Assembly (NCBI GenBank): GCA_004296955.1
Contig: SCVB01000030.1
Location: 61,618-125,617 of the forward strand
Length of the DNA stretch: 64,000 bases
Origin: Brevundimonas sp.
GTDB taxonomy: Bacteria; Pseudomonadota; Alphaproteobacteria; Caulobacterales; Caulobacteraceae
Direction: 5' to 3'
The position numbers and the translations under genes are program-made. The stretch's first letter is position 1; each line of letters opens with the position of its first letter. The notes under the pieces were generated by a model. The model was not told the DNA's origin and did not search any database. It saw nothing but the letters and a program-made list of their open reading frames with translations. Shown here piece after piece: positions 46,377 to 57,888 of this stretch.

Positions 46377-47267
46377 ATGTCCACCACCCACTCCAGATCC
46401 ACCGAGCGGCCGGCGAGCACGGCCAATGGCATATTGATGCTCCTGGTAGGCCTCCTGCTGCTCATCGCCGGACCCGCGAGCATCTCCCAGGATCCCGGGT
46501 CGGTGCTGCGCGTCGTCGCCGGCGTGTCCGCCGCGGTCGTCGGCCTGTTGCTGATCTGCGGACTCTATTCGCTCCAGCCGAACGAGGGCATGGCCATCAT
46601 GCTGTTCGGGGCCTACCGCGGCACCGATCGCAAGACCGGCCTGCGCTGGGTCCTGCCCTGGTACAGCCGCAAGAAGATCTCCCTGCGCGTCCGTAACCTG
46701 ACCAGCGACAAGCTCAAGGTGAACGACAAACGCGGCAGTCCCATCGAGATCGCGGCCAATGTCGTCTGGCGCGTCCAGGATTCGGCCCAGGCCCTGTTCG
46801 ACGTCGACGACTACCAGGCCTTTGTGAACATCCAGGTCGACACCGCCCTGCGCGATATCGCCTCCCACTACGCCTATGACCACGGCGACGAGACCGATGT
46901 GCCAGAACTGACCCTGCGGGCCGACGCCGAGGATGTGGCCGGCCGCCTCAGGGACGAGCTGGTCGGCCGGGTCGCCGCCGCCGGCGTCGCCGTCGACGAG
47001 GCCCGGCTGGCCCACCTGGCCTATGCGCCCGAGATCGCCGGGGCCATGCTGAAGCGCCAGCAGGCCGAGGCCGTGCTGTCCGCCCGCCGTCTGATCGTCA
47101 AGGGCGCCGTCGGCATGGTCGAGAGCGCGCTCGCCGACCTCAATGAGCGCGGCGTCGTCGATCTGGACGAGGATCGCAAGGCGGCGATGGTCTCCAACCT
47201 GCTGGTCGTCCTGTGCGCCGACCGCGAGGCCCAGCCGGTCGTCAATACGGGCACCCTGTACGGCTGA
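46377..47267 (+). CDS. SPFH/band-7 domain membrane protein
   Basis: A 296-residue protein with two N-terminal membrane helices (about residues 18-38 and 45-66) and a band-7/SPFH domain (about 70-260), opening with the SPFH-type [20 protein letters not shown] and ending in a helical [14 protein letters not shown] segment. Such proteins form ring scaffolds in the membrane around proteases or stress machinery. GGGAGGGA lies just before tandem ATGs (46374 and 46377). The RHH gene starts 1 base after its stop, so the pair are co-translated. Confidence 0.9.
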   Translation: MSTTHSRSTERPASTANGILMLLVGLLLLIAGPASISQDPGSVLRVVAGVSAAVVGLLLICGLYSLQPNEGMAIMLFGAYRGTDRKTGLRWVLPWYSRKKISLRVRNLTSDKLKVNDKRGSPIEIAANVVWRVQDSAQALFDVDDYQAFVNIQVDTALRDIASHYAYDHGDETDVPELTLRADAEDVAGRLRDELVGRVAAAGVAVDEARLAHLAYAPEIAGAMLKRQQAEAVLSARRLIVKGAVGMVESALADLNERGVVDLDEDRKAAMVSNLLVVLCADREAQPVVNTGTLYG

Positions 47268-47268
47268 C

Positions 47269-47451
47269 ATGGCCCGAGCCAGAAAGCCCTTCCTGATGCG
47301 GGCCTCGCCCGGAGTGATGGCGGCGGTCGAGCGATTGGCCGCCGCCGAACTGCGCTCGGTCAACGCCCAGGTCGAATGCCTGCTGCGCGAAGCCCTCGCC
47401 CGGCGCGGGATTTCACCGTCGGAAGACCTTCCGCCGACGGACAGCGCTTGA
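47269..47451 (+). CDS. small ribbon-helix-helix (Arc-type) DNA-binding protein
   Basis: A 60-residue protein with a predicted beta strand ([15 protein letters not shown]) and two helices ([27 protein letters not shown]), the standard RHH/Arc/MetJ layout for dimeric DNA binding. The strand carries Phe-Leu-Met-Arg, typical of base-contacting residues. The gene begins one base after the SPFH stop. It resembles the DNA-binding half of HicB/antitoxin-like proteins, but no toxin gene is present. It probably represses its own operon through the ATATC repeats; that is inference. Confidence 0.82.
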   Translation: MARARKPFLMRASPGVMAAVERLAAAELRSVNAQVECLLREALARRGISPSEDLPPTDSA

Positions 47452-47482
47452 GCTTCGCCGTCGTCGGCGCTACGGGCCGCCC

Positions 47483-48832
47483 ATGGTGAAGTCGCATATG
47501 TCCAGGGTCCGCAAGGCCCGCCGTATCCAGAGACGGGTCCGGCGCGGCGGGGCCTCCAGTATCAGCGCCGCCGAGCGCGAACTGATGACCCTCGCCGGCA
47601 TAGAGGTGCAGGAAGGCGAGCTGCGCCTGTTCCCCGGCTGGGACGAGGAGGTCTCCGAGACCCTCGCCGCGACCAAGGCCGCGGGCGAGGACGGCCGGCC
47701 CCGCCTCGTCGACACCACCATGCTCTATGCCCCCCGATCGGGCGGGGTGAAGCGCTATCTGCTGTCCAAGAAGGCCTGGCTGGAGACCAACCGCCCGGGC
47801 GTGGCCCACTCCCTCGTCGTGCCGGGCGCGCACCACAAGGCCGGCGACGATGGCATCGTCCAGTTGCACGCCACCAAATTGCCGTTCGGCGACGGCTACC
47901 GCTGGCCCACCTCGGTCAGCCGCTGGGCGGCCTGGGTCGCCTCGCTGAACCCGTCGATCATCGAGGCCGGCGATCCCTATACGCCGGGGCAGGGGGCCTT
48001 GGCCGCCGGTCAGCGCGCCGGCTGCCCCGTCGTCGGCTTCTGCCACTCCGATCCGGCCGGCCTCGCCGCCCTGCATTTCGGCGAATGGGCCAAGAAGCCG
48101 GTCGAGAAGCGCTGGGCCCGGCTGTTCGGCCAGTTCGACCGCGTCATCTCGCCCAGCCGCTACATCGCCCGTCGGCTGGAAGAGGCCGGAGTCGGCAACA
48201 TCGTCATCCGGCCGCTGGGGGTCGAGATCGACACCTTCCGTCCCGACCGCGGCGACCGCGACTGGCTGCTGAAGAAACTGGGTCTGCCCGCCTCGGCGCG
48301 GCTGCTGTGTTTCGCCGGCCGCCCGGCCCGCGAGAAGAACATCGATGTGCTGATCCAGGCCGTCCAGGCCCTCGGCGCGCCCTATCATCTGGTGCTGGTC
48401 GGCGCCGGGGCGGGCATGCCGGCCGAGGAGCGGGTCATCTCCCTGCCGTACGAGGCCAATCCCAAGGCCGTGGCGAAGATCATCGCCAGCTGCGACGCCT
48501 TCGTCCACGCCAATGACAAGGAGCCGTTCGGCCTGATCGTGCTCGAGGCCATGGCCTGCGGTCGACCGGTCGTCGGCGTCAACGCCGGGGGGGTCAAGGA
48601 GACGGTCGACGACACCGTCGGCCAGCTGGCGAAGAGCGCCGACCCGCGCCACTACGCCGCCGCCATCGAGGCCCTGTTCGCCCGCGACATCGAGGCCCTC
48701 GGCGCCGCCGCCCGGAATCGCACCGTCGAACGCTTCGCCTGGGATCGGGTGTTCGAGGATCTCGGCTCGGTCTACGCCGAGGTCAGCGGCGAGCCCGCCT
48801 TCACCCTGCCCGGGGACCGGGAGAGCCTCTGA
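47483..48832 (+). CDS. glycosyltransferase family 4
   Basis: A 449-residue GT-B-fold retaining glycosyltransferase. An N-terminal half (about 75-225) has YAPRSGGVKRYL, which fits the acceptor-binding domain. The nucleotide-sugar domain (about 270-435) has FAGRPAREKNIDVLIQA and the EX7E motif in KEPFGLIVLEAMACGRPVVG. The first ~25 residues are very basic; ATG 47498 is an alternative start. It acts in the cytoplasm in polysaccharide or lipid glycosylation; the sugar is unknown. No cluster of glycan genes is adjacent. Confidence 0.87.
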   Translation: MVKSHMSRVRKARRIQRRVRRGGASSISAAERELMTLAGIEVQEGELRLFPGWDEEVSETLAATKAAGEDGRPRLVDTTMLYAPRSGGVKRYLLSKKAWLETNRPGVAHSLVVPGAHHKAGDDGIVQLHATKLPFGDGYRWPTSVSRWAAWVASLNPSIIEAGDPYTPGQGALAAGQRAGCPVVGFCHSDPAGLAALHFGEWAKKPVEKRWARLFGQFDRVISPSRYIARRLEEAGVGNIVIRPLGVEIDTFRPDRGDRDWLLKKLGLPASARLLCFAGRPAREKNIDVLIQAVQALGAPYHLVLVGAGAGMPAEERVISLPYEANPKAVAKIIASCDAFVHANDKEPFGLIVLEAMACGRPVVGVNAGGVKETVDDTVGQLAKSADPRHYAAAIEALFARDIEALGAAARNRTVERFAWDRVFEDLGSVYAEVSGEPAFTLPGDRESL

Positions 48833-48886
48833 CGGCTCGACAGGCGCGACGCCGGCCGCCAGTCTGCGGCCAAACGGGGACTTGAG

Positions 48887-49423
48887 ATGATGAAACGCCT
48901 GCTGCTCGCGACCGCGCTCACCCTCATGGCCGCGGGCTCGGCCATGGCCCAGACCGTGGTCATCGTCCGCCACGCCGAAAAGGCCGACGCCAGCAGCGAT
49001 CCGGTGCTGTCCGAACTGGGGCAGCGTCGAGCAATGGACCTCGCTGTCGCCCTCAGTGACTCCGACCTGACGCATGTCTTCACCTCTCCGCTCCAGCGCA
49101 CCGTGCTGACGGCCCGCCCGGCCGCGGAGGCCCATGCGATCAATCCGGAAGCGATCTCGTTCGAAGGCGGGACGGAGGCTCACATTCTCCGGATCGCCGA
49201 ACGCATTCGCGCCCTTCCGGCCGACGCGGTCGTGCTGGTCGTCGGTCACAGCAATACGGTCCCGCTGATCGCCCGGGCGCTGGGGGAAACCGGCTCGTCG
49301 GAGATGGCCGAGTGCGAATATGACCGGCTGACCGTCCTCTCTGTTGAGGACGACGGCGATTCGCCCGCCGTCATCGGCCGCTACGGGGCGCCGGCGAACT
49401 GCGAACAGAATATATCCGGGTAA
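48887..49423 (+). CDS. secreted histidine phosphatase superfamily protein
   Basis: A 178-residue phosphoglycerate mutase-like phosphatase with a signal peptide (residues 1-22, cleavage after AMA). The catalytic RHG-type motif reads VRHAEK (Arg28, His29) and the second active-site histidine lies in VVGHSNT; the ribose/phosphate-binding SPLQRTVLTA is intact. Periplasmic phosphate-ester hydrolysis is likely; the substrate is unknown. ATG 48890 would also serve. Confidence 0.87.
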   Translation: MMKRLLLATALTLMAAGSAMAQTVVIVRHAEKADASSDPVLSELGQRRAMDLAVALSDSDLTHVFTSPLQRTVLTARPAAEAHAINPEAISFEGGTEAHILRIAERIRALPADAVVLVVGHSNTVPLIARALGETGSSEMAECEYDRLTVLSVEDDGDSPAVIGRYGAPANCEQNISG

Positions 49424-49478
49424 TATTGACGGATTGATTTCGCCCGGGTAAATCGCTGCCGTTCGGCATGGAACGTCC

Positions 49479-50876
49479 ATGCGCGACGCCGGGACCAGCC
49501 AGATGCAGCACGACCTCACCCAGGGCTCCATAAGCAAACGCCTGCTCGGCATGGCGGCCTTCATCGGCCTCGGCCTGCTGTTCCAGACCCTCTATTTCCT
49601 GATCGACCTCTATTTCGTCGGCGCGGTCGGCCCCGACGCCCTGGCCGGCGTCGGCCTCGCCGGCGTGGTCTTCTTCCTGGTCATGGCCGCGGCCCAGATG
49701 GTCGCCGTCGGCTCCCTCTCCCTGATCGCCCGCGCCATCGGCGGCCAGGATTTCAGCCAGGTCGACGGCGTCTATCGCCAGTCGATGCTGCTGTCCGCCG
49801 GCCTGTTCGGCCTGACGCTGGGGCTCGGCTACGGCTTCGGCGGGCAGGCCATCGACGCCCTCGCCGCCGACCCCGCCACCGCCGCCCAGGGCAAGGCCTA
49901 TCTGCAGGGCTTCCTGCCGGCGCTCGCCCTGATGTTCCCCACCGGCGCCATGGGCGCGGCCCTGCGCGCGGCGGGCGTCGTGCGGCCGACCATGCTGGTC
50001 CAGACGGGCACGGTGCTGCTGAACGCCGTCCTCGCGCCCCTGCTGATCGCCGGCTGGGGCACGGGCGTTCCCCTGGGCGCCTTCGGGGCCGGTCTGGCCA
50101 GCTCCCTGGCCGCCGGCGCGGGCTTCGTCGCTTCTGTCTGGCTGTTCGGGCGGGTGCAGACCCTGATGAAGTCGCCGCTGCGGCTCGATCGGCCCGACCC
50201 CGCCGTCCTTGGCCGCATCATCGGCATCGGCCTGCCGTCGGCGGTCGAATTCCTGCTCATGTTCGTGACCATGGGCGTCGTCTATGCGGTCGTCCGCGGG
50301 TTCGGCAGCGAGGCCCAGGCCGGCTTCGGCGTCGGCTCGCGGGTCATGCAGGCCGTCTTCCTGCCGGCCATGGCCATCGCCTTCGCCGTCGCCCCCGTCG
50401 CCGGCCAGAATTTCGGCGCGGGCCGGGCGGACCGGGTCCGGCGCACGGTGCGCGACGCCGCCCTGATGAGCTCGACCCTGATGGCCTGCCTGACGATCCT
50501 GTGCCTGTTCGAGTCCCGCTGGCTGGTCGCGCCCTTCGCCCCCGACCCGGCCGTGGCCGAGGTGGCGGCGACCTATCTGCGCATCGTCTCGCTGAATTTC
50601 GTGGCCACCGGCCTGATCTTCACCGCCTCGGGGACCTTCCAGGCGCTCGGCGACACCCGCCCGGCCCTCGTCGGCGGCGTACTACGGCTCATCGGCTTCA
50701 CATCAGCGGCCTTCTGGATCTCGGCCCAGCCGTGGGCGAAGCTCGAGTATCTGTGGTGGGCCTCGGCCGCCTCCGCCCTGCTCCAGGCTGCGGTCGCCCT
50801 GCTGTTCCTGCGGGACCAGTTGAAGCGGAAACTGGCGGGGCTGCCCCCGCGGGCGGCGGCTCCAGTGGGCGCCTGA
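49479..50876 (+). CDS. MATE family efflux transporter
   Basis: A 465-residue, 12-helix multidrug and toxin extrusion carrier exporting cations or drugs in exchange for protons or sodium. The family features QTLYFLIDLYFVGAVGPDALAGVGLAG near the start, GLPSAVEFLL and PVAGQNFGAG in the second half are present. ATG 49503 is an alternative start. It is not adjacent to a regulator or other resistance gene. Confidence 0.9.
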   Translation: MRDAGTSQMQHDLTQGSISKRLLGMAAFIGLGLLFQTLYFLIDLYFVGAVGPDALAGVGLAGVVFFLVMAAAQMVAVGSLSLIARAIGGQDFSQVDGVYRQSMLLSAGLFGLTLGLGYGFGGQAIDALAADPATAAQGKAYLQGFLPALALMFPTGAMGAALRAAGVVRPTMLVQTGTVLLNAVLAPLLIAGWGTGVPLGAFGAGLASSLAAGAGFVASVWLFGRVQTLMKSPLRLDRPDPAVLGRIIGIGLPSAVEFLLMFVTMGVVYAVVRGFGSEAQAGFGVGSRVMQAVFLPAMAIAFAVAPVAGQNFGAGRADRVRRTVRDAALMSSTLMACLTILCLFESRWLVAPFAPDPAVAEVAATYLRIVSLNFVATGLIFTASGTFQALGDTRPALVGGVLRLIGFTSAAFWISAQPWAKLEYLWWASAASALLQAAVALLFLRDQLKRKLAGLPPRAAAPVGA

Positions 50877-50955
50877 GCGCTACGGCCCAGGTTTCGGAAC
50901 GGGCTGCCGCCCGGTTCGGCACGGCATCGATGGGACCCGTCGCCGGTGCTTCGGC

Positions 50956-51336
50956 TCAGGCGGGCTTCTGCGGCAGGCCGTCTGCGATGTCGTAATAGTC
51001 GCCCTTTTCCGCGACGAAGATGTGCACCGCCAGATGAGTCTCCGTCGGCGTATCGAAGGCCCCCATGGCGACGCCGATCCAGCCCCGGAACAGCGGATCC
51101 CAGAACAGCGAGGACCCGCAGACGGCGCAAAAGCCGCGCCGCACCTTTTCCGACGACTGGTGCCAGGCGACATGGTCTTCGCCGTGCACCGTCAGGGCCG
51201 ATTTCGGCACGTCGGTCGAGGCGAAATAGTGCCCCGACTGCTTGCGGCATTGGCGGCAGTGGCAGGCGTCGGGGGGCGGCAGTTCGCCTGTGACCTCGAA
51301 GGCGACCGCCCCGCAGAGACAGGACCCTCTGTGCAT
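50956..51336 (-). CDS. GFA family (glutathione-dependent formaldehyde-activating) zinc protein
   Basis: A 126-residue Mss4-fold protein with paired zinc-binding cysteines: Cys6 and Cys8 (CLCGAV), Cys25, Cys27 and Cys30 (CHCRQCRKQSG) and Cys70 and Cys73 (CAVCGSSLFW). The family was first described as an activator of the formaldehyde-glutathione adduct, though many members have unknown substrates. ATG 51336 follows a GGAGG site. It lies downstream of parE on the same strand. Confidence 0.9.
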   Translation of the reverse strand: MHRGSCLCGAVAFEVTGELPPPDACHCRQCRKQSGHYFASTDVPKSALTVHGEDHVAWHQSSEKVRRGFCAVCGSSLFWDPLFRGWIGVAMGAFDTPTETHLAVHIFVAEKGDYYDIADGLPQKPA

Positions 51337-51365
51337 CTCGACCTCCAATCGGGCCGTCCGGACCC

Positions 51366-53471
<2,106 letters not shown>

Positions 53472-54897
53472 GCGGATACTGTGAGACGATTCGGGGACCG
53501 GTCTGGTAGGCCCGGCGGCGCTTCTCCACAAGCGGCGCTGCGTCCGGAGCGCGGCTTGCGGCCGGGGCCGGCAGGATCGCCCGGGTCAGGGCCGCCACGA
53601 ACAGAACCCAGGGCAGGCCCTGGTGCGCCATCAGTATGCTCTCGGACAGGCTGAGCACGAAGAAGGCCGCGAGAAAGCCCAGCCCCCACCAGCCCTCGCG
53701 CGCCCCGGCGCCGAACGACCGCAGCACGGCGATCAGCGCGGTTCCGGCCATCAGGCCGCCGACCAGAACGGCGCCGGGCCAACCCAGTTGCACCAGCAGG
53801 TCGATCCAGCCGTTGTGCGCCGAGGGCACGGTCCAGCCCGTCTCCTTGCGCACCCAGTCGGCCGGCGCCGATTCCCCGATCCGGCCCCAGAAGGCCCCGT
53901 AGCCGTAGCCCGTCCACGGCCGGTCCGCGACCTTGCGCATCAGGCTGTCCCAGATCTCGGTGCGGCCGGTCAGCGAGGGGTCCTTGCCCAGCGCCTCCAG
54001 CAACTGGACCGCATGGGATTCCCACAGCCAGACCCCGGCGCCCGCCAGCACGACCGCCCCCCAGACGGCGATCACCGTGACCACCGGGCCGCCGCGTCGC
54101 ATGGTCCAGAAGCCGCCGATCAGGCCCAGCCCGACCAGCAGGCACAGCAGGGAGGTCTTGGACTGGGTCGCCAGCACCAGGCCGCTGGTCAGGACCAGGG
54201 CGACGACCGGCAGCAGCCGGCGCGGATCGGGCGAGGCCAGACAGGCGGCGGCGGCCGTGGCACCGATCACCATCACCGCCCCCATCTGGTTCTTCTCGTA
54301 CCAGAGCCCGCGCCACAGGCCGGCGTTGTCGTACTGGTGCACCCCGATCTCGGGGAAGGCGAAGACCATGACCAGGCTGCCGACCGCCATCACCAGGGCC
54401 GTGTGCATCAGCAGCCTCGGCAGGTGCGGCCCCCGGAACACCGCCCCGAGATAGAGGGCGAAGGCGCAACTGATCGCCAGGGCGATGACCCGGCGCATGG
54501 TGGTGGCGAAATCGATCGACCAGTAGCGCGAGGCGAAGGCCAGGCCGACGACGGCGGCGATCGCGATCATCGCCGGCCACGCTCGCCACAGCCGGTCCAG
54601 CCGGAACAGCAGCAGGCCGACGATGGCCGCATAGGCCGGCAGCCAGACCAGTCGCAGCACCGGCGTCTCTTCCTGCATCGGCGCGAACACCGGCCCGATC
54701 AGGGCCCCGGTCAGCATGGCGATGATCACGCCGCAGATGACCTGCTCCCACAGGCTGGGAGCCGGCTCGGTCAGGACGGCGTCTGGACGGGATTCGCGCA
54801 CCGTTGCAGGGTGGGCGAACGGGCTTAACGAAGGGTTGGAATCCGCTTCAGCCGCGATCCTGACGGCCGTGGAAGACGCGCCGGCGAGCTTCGCCTC

Positions 54898-57234
54898 TCA
54901 CGCCTTCTCCACAAACGTATCGATCACCTTCTTCTCGCCCGCCTTCTCGAAGTCGATCAGCAGCTTGTTGCCCTCGATCGCCGTCACCGCGCCGTAGCCG
55001 AATTTCTGGTGGAAGACCCGCTGGCCCTTCGACCAGTCGCCGCCCGCCTTCGGGTCGGCCGTGGCCACCAGCCTTCCATCGCCCTCGATCAAGGCATGCC
55101 GCGCCGGGCGGGCCGCCGGGCTCCGTCCCGCCGTGAACGACTGCGCCCGTTTCCAGCCCGGAGAGGCGTAACCGGCGCCGAAGGTCGGCATCTCGTCCCA
55201 GCGGGACTTGGCCTCCTTCATGCCCGGGGTGACGCCATAGTAGCCGGTGTCGCTCTCGGCCTCGACGTGTGCCATCGGCAGTTCGTCGACGAACCGGCTC
55301 GGCAGTTGCGAGGTCCAGCGGCCGTAGACCAGCCGGTTGGCGGCGAACGAAATCCGGGCGTCTGACTTGGCCCGGGTGACGCCGACATAGGCCAGGCGGC
55401 GTTCCTCCTCGAGGCCCTTTTCGCCCTTCTCGTCGATGCTGCGCTGGCTGGGGAAGACGCCTTCCTCCCAGCCCGGCAGGAAGACCAGCGGGAACTCCAG
55501 CCCCTTGGCCCCGTGCAGGGTCATGATCTGCACCGCATCGTCCGAGCCGCCGCGGTCGAGGTCCATGACCAGCGAGACGTGCTCCAGATAGGCGGGCAGG
55601 GTCTCGAACTGCTGCATCGACTGCGTCAGCTCCTTGAGGTTGTCCAGCCGCGTCTGACCGGTCGCCCGGTCGGCCTTCTGCATGTCGGTGTAGCCGCTCT
55701 CCTCGAGGACGGTTTCGGTCAACTCCCAGTGGGTGCTGGTCTGGGCGAAGGTCCGCCAGCGGTCGATGTCGCGGACAAAGTTCGCGAGCGCCGTTCGGGT
55801 GCGGGCCTGCAGTTCGTCCGAGGTGATCAGGTCCCGCACCGCGCTCATCGCGGAGACGCCCGACAGGCGCGCGATCTGCAGCACCTTCTGCACCGAGGTG
55901 TCGCCGATGCCGCGCTTGGGCACATTGACGATCCGCTCGAAGGCGAGGTCGTCATCCTCGCTGAGGATCAGCCGCAGATAGGCGTGGGCGTCGCGGATCT
56001 CGGCCCGTTCGAAGAAGCGCGGGCCGCCGATCACCACATAGGGCACGGCCAGCAGCACGAACCGCTCCTCGAAGGCCCGCATCTGGAACGAGGCGCGCAC
56101 CAGCACCGCCATGTCCTTGTAGGGCGTGCCCGCCCGCCGCGCCGTCTCGATCTCGTCCGCGACGAGCCGGGCCTCGGCCTCGCCGTCCCAGACCCCGCGC
56201 ACCCGCACCTTGTCGCCGCTCAGATCCTCGGTCCACAGGGTCTTGCCCAGACGGTCGCGGTTGGCCGCGATCAGGCCCGAGGCCGCGCCCAGAATATGCT
56301 GCGTCGACCGGTAGTTGCGCTCCAGTCTTACGACCTTGGCGCCGGGGAAGTCGCGCTCGAACCGCAGGATGTTGTCGACCTCTGCTCCCCGCCAGCCATA
56401 GATCGACTGATCGTCGTCGCCGACGCAGCAGACATTGCCGGTCGACGAAGTCAGCAGCCGCAGCCACAGGTACTGGGCGACATTGGTGTCCTGATATTCG
56501 TCGACCAGGATGTAGCGGAACCGTCTCCGGTATTCCTCCGCGATATCCGCATGTTTCGACAGGATCGTCAGGTTGTGCAGCAACAGATCGCCGAAGTCGC
56601 AGGCGTTCAGACTGACCAGCCGCGCCTGATAGGCGGCGTACAGCTCGTGCCCCTTGCCGTTGGCGAAATCCTCTGACAGGGGCAGCTTTTCGGGCGTCCA
56701 GCCGCGGTTCTTCCAGTGGTCGATCAGGCCGTTCAGCGACTTCGGCGTCCAGCGTTTGGTGTCCAGGCCCGCAGCCTCCAGCACCTGTTTGCAGACCCGC
56801 TCCTGGTCGTCGGTGTCGAGGATGGTGAAGCTGGACTTCAGCCCGACCAGCTCCGCATGCCGCCGCAGGATCTGCGCCGCCACCGAATGGAAGGTGCCCA
56901 GCCAACGCAGCCCTTCGGACGACGGCCCGATCAGATGGGTGATCCGCTCGCGCATCTCGCGCGCGGCCTTGTTGGTGAAGGTGACGACCAGCAGTTCCCA
57001 CGGCCGCGCCCGTCCGGTGGCCAGGATGTGCGCCAGCCGCGTGGTCAGGACCCGCGTCTTGCCCGTGCCGGCCCCGGCCAGCACCAGCACCGGCCCGTCG
57101 ACGGTCTCGACCGCCTCGCGCTGTTCGGGGTTCAGCCCGGCCAGATAGTCGGCGGCGGGCGCTTCCACCCCGCCAGGACCGCGTGAGCGGGCGAGATCGG
57201 AGATACGCGGGGCAGGGGCGTCGGGGAGACTCAT
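54898..57234 (-). CDS. uvrD: ATP-dependent DNA helicase UvrD/PcrA family
   Basis: A 778-residue superfamily 1A 3'-5' helicase acting in nucleotide excision and mismatch repair. The Q-motif (LNPEQREAV), Walker A (AGAGTGKT at 53-60), Walker B (VDEYQDTN), GDDDQSIYGWRGA and YRSTQ motifs are all present, and a C-terminal tail includes a Tudor-like HQKFGYGAVTAIEGNKLLIDFE that in PcrA/UvrD binds RNA polymerase. It is single, with a divergent small-protein gene about 120 bases upstream. Confidence 0.95.
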   Translation of the reverse strand: MSLPDAPAPRISDLARSRGPGGVEAPAADYLAGLNPEQREAVETVDGPVLVLAGAGTGKTRVLTTRLAHILATGRARPWELLVVTFTNKAAREMRERITHLIGPSSEGLRWLGTFHSVAAQILRRHAELVGLKSSFTILDTDDQERVCKQVLEAAGLDTKRWTPKSLNGLIDHWKNRGWTPEKLPLSEDFANGKGHELYAAYQARLVSLNACDFGDLLLHNLTILSKHADIAEEYRRRFRYILVDEYQDTNVAQYLWLRLLTSSTGNVCCVGDDDQSIYGWRGAEVDNILRFERDFPGAKVVRLERNYRSTQHILGAASGLIAANRDRLGKTLWTEDLSGDKVRVRGVWDGEAEARLVADEIETARRAGTPYKDMAVLVRASFQMRAFEERFVLLAVPYVVIGGPRFFERAEIRDAHAYLRLILSEDDDLAFERIVNVPKRGIGDTSVQKVLQIARLSGVSAMSAVRDLITSDELQARTRTALANFVRDIDRWRTFAQTSTHWELTETVLEESGYTDMQKADRATGQTRLDNLKELTQSMQQFETLPAYLEHVSLVMDLDRGGSDDAVQIMTLHGAKGLEFPLVFLPGWEEGVFPSQRSIDEKGEKGLEEERRLAYVGVTRAKSDARISFAANRLVYGRWTSQLPSRFVDELPMAHVEAESDTGYYGVTPGMKEAKSRWDEMPTFGAGYASPGWKRAQSFTAGRSPAARPARHALIEGDGRLVATADPKAGGDWSKGQRVFHQKFGYGAVTAIEGNKLLIDFEKAGEKKVIDTFVEKA

Positions 57235-57353
57235 CGGTGGAACATAAGGGGCACGGAGCCGGATGTCAGCGGCGGCGTGCGCGCGGCCTCACGGAACCGT
57301 CAAGCATGACCGTCGTTCCGGTGGCGTCTTCAACCCCGGGGAAGGGAATATCC

Positions 57354-57554
57354 ATGACCGACAACAACACATCCAACAACAGCGGTGGCGGCAACGCCGG
57401 CCTGGCCTTCATCGTGGGCGGGATCGTCGTGGTCCTGGCCATCGTGGCGTATTTCGTCTTCGCCCGCGGCGGGATGGCGCCCGAGACCAAGGACGTCAAC
57501 GTCGACGTCAATCTGCCCGAAGTCTCGGCGCCCGCCGTGCCCACGGCGAACTGA
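57354..57554 (+). CDS. small single-helix membrane protein, tandem paralogue 1
   Basis: A 66-residue protein: polar Asn/Ser/Gly-rich start, one membrane helix (about residues 16-37), then an acidic tail (KDVNVDVNLPEVSAP). GGGAAGGGAATA precedes the ATG. It lacks a lipobox and enzyme motif. The following gene repeats this plan with longer tail and near-identical motif order, so they are paralogues. Topology predicts the tail in the periplasm. Confidence 0.7.
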   Translation: MTDNNTSNNSGGGNAGLAFIVGGIVVVLAIVAYFVFARGGMAPETKDVNVDVNLPEVSAPAVPTAN

Positions 57555-57557
57555 CCG

Positions 57558-57875
57558 ATGACCGATCCCAACGTCCCTCCGCCCGAGCGGCCCGAGGTCG
57601 TCCATCATACCACCATCAACAATCCGCCCAGGAGCGGCGGCGGCAGCTGGATCGCCCTGCTGGTTGGCGGCCTGGTGGTGGTGATGCTCATCATCGCCTT
57701 CGTCGTCTTCACCAACCGCGGCGGCATCGAGACGCCCGACGGGACCGACGTCTCGGTCGACATCGACCTGCCGCGGCCGGAACTTCCGGATGCGCCGAAG
57801 ATGCCGGACCTGCCGGACGTCCCGCCGGTCGAGCCGCCGACCATGCCCCAACCCAACCCCGAACCGGCCGCCTGA
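57558..57875 (+). CDS. small single-helix membrane protein, tandem paralogue 2
   Basis: A 105-residue paralogue of the previous gene, starting three bases after its stop. Plan: Pro/His/Asn-rich start, SGGGSWIALLVGG membrane helix (about residues 32-52), then TDVSVDIDLPRPELPDAP, a proline-rich acidic tail of ~50 residues. Sequence resemblance in both the helix boundary and the DVxVDxxLP motif shows duplication with tail expansion. Function unknown; it may bind the cell wall or another protein with its extended tail. Confidence 0.72.
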   Translation: MTDPNVPPPERPEVVHHTTINNPPRSGGGSWIALLVGGLVVVMLIIAFVVFTNRGGIETPDGTDVSVDIDLPRPELPDAPKMPDLPDVPPVEPPTMPQPNPEPAA

Positions 57876-57888
57876 ACCGGCGCTTTGG

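Noticed and set aside
47269-47451. Toxin-antitoxin module for the RHH protein
   Set aside because: There is no small toxin-like gene next to it; the neighbours are SPFH and a glycosyltransferase. I treat it as a regulator candidate only.
47360-49564. A 734-codon minus-strand frame across the glycosyltransferase and phosphatase
   Set aside because: The + strand genes have intact motifs; the antisense frame is a GC-driven shadow.
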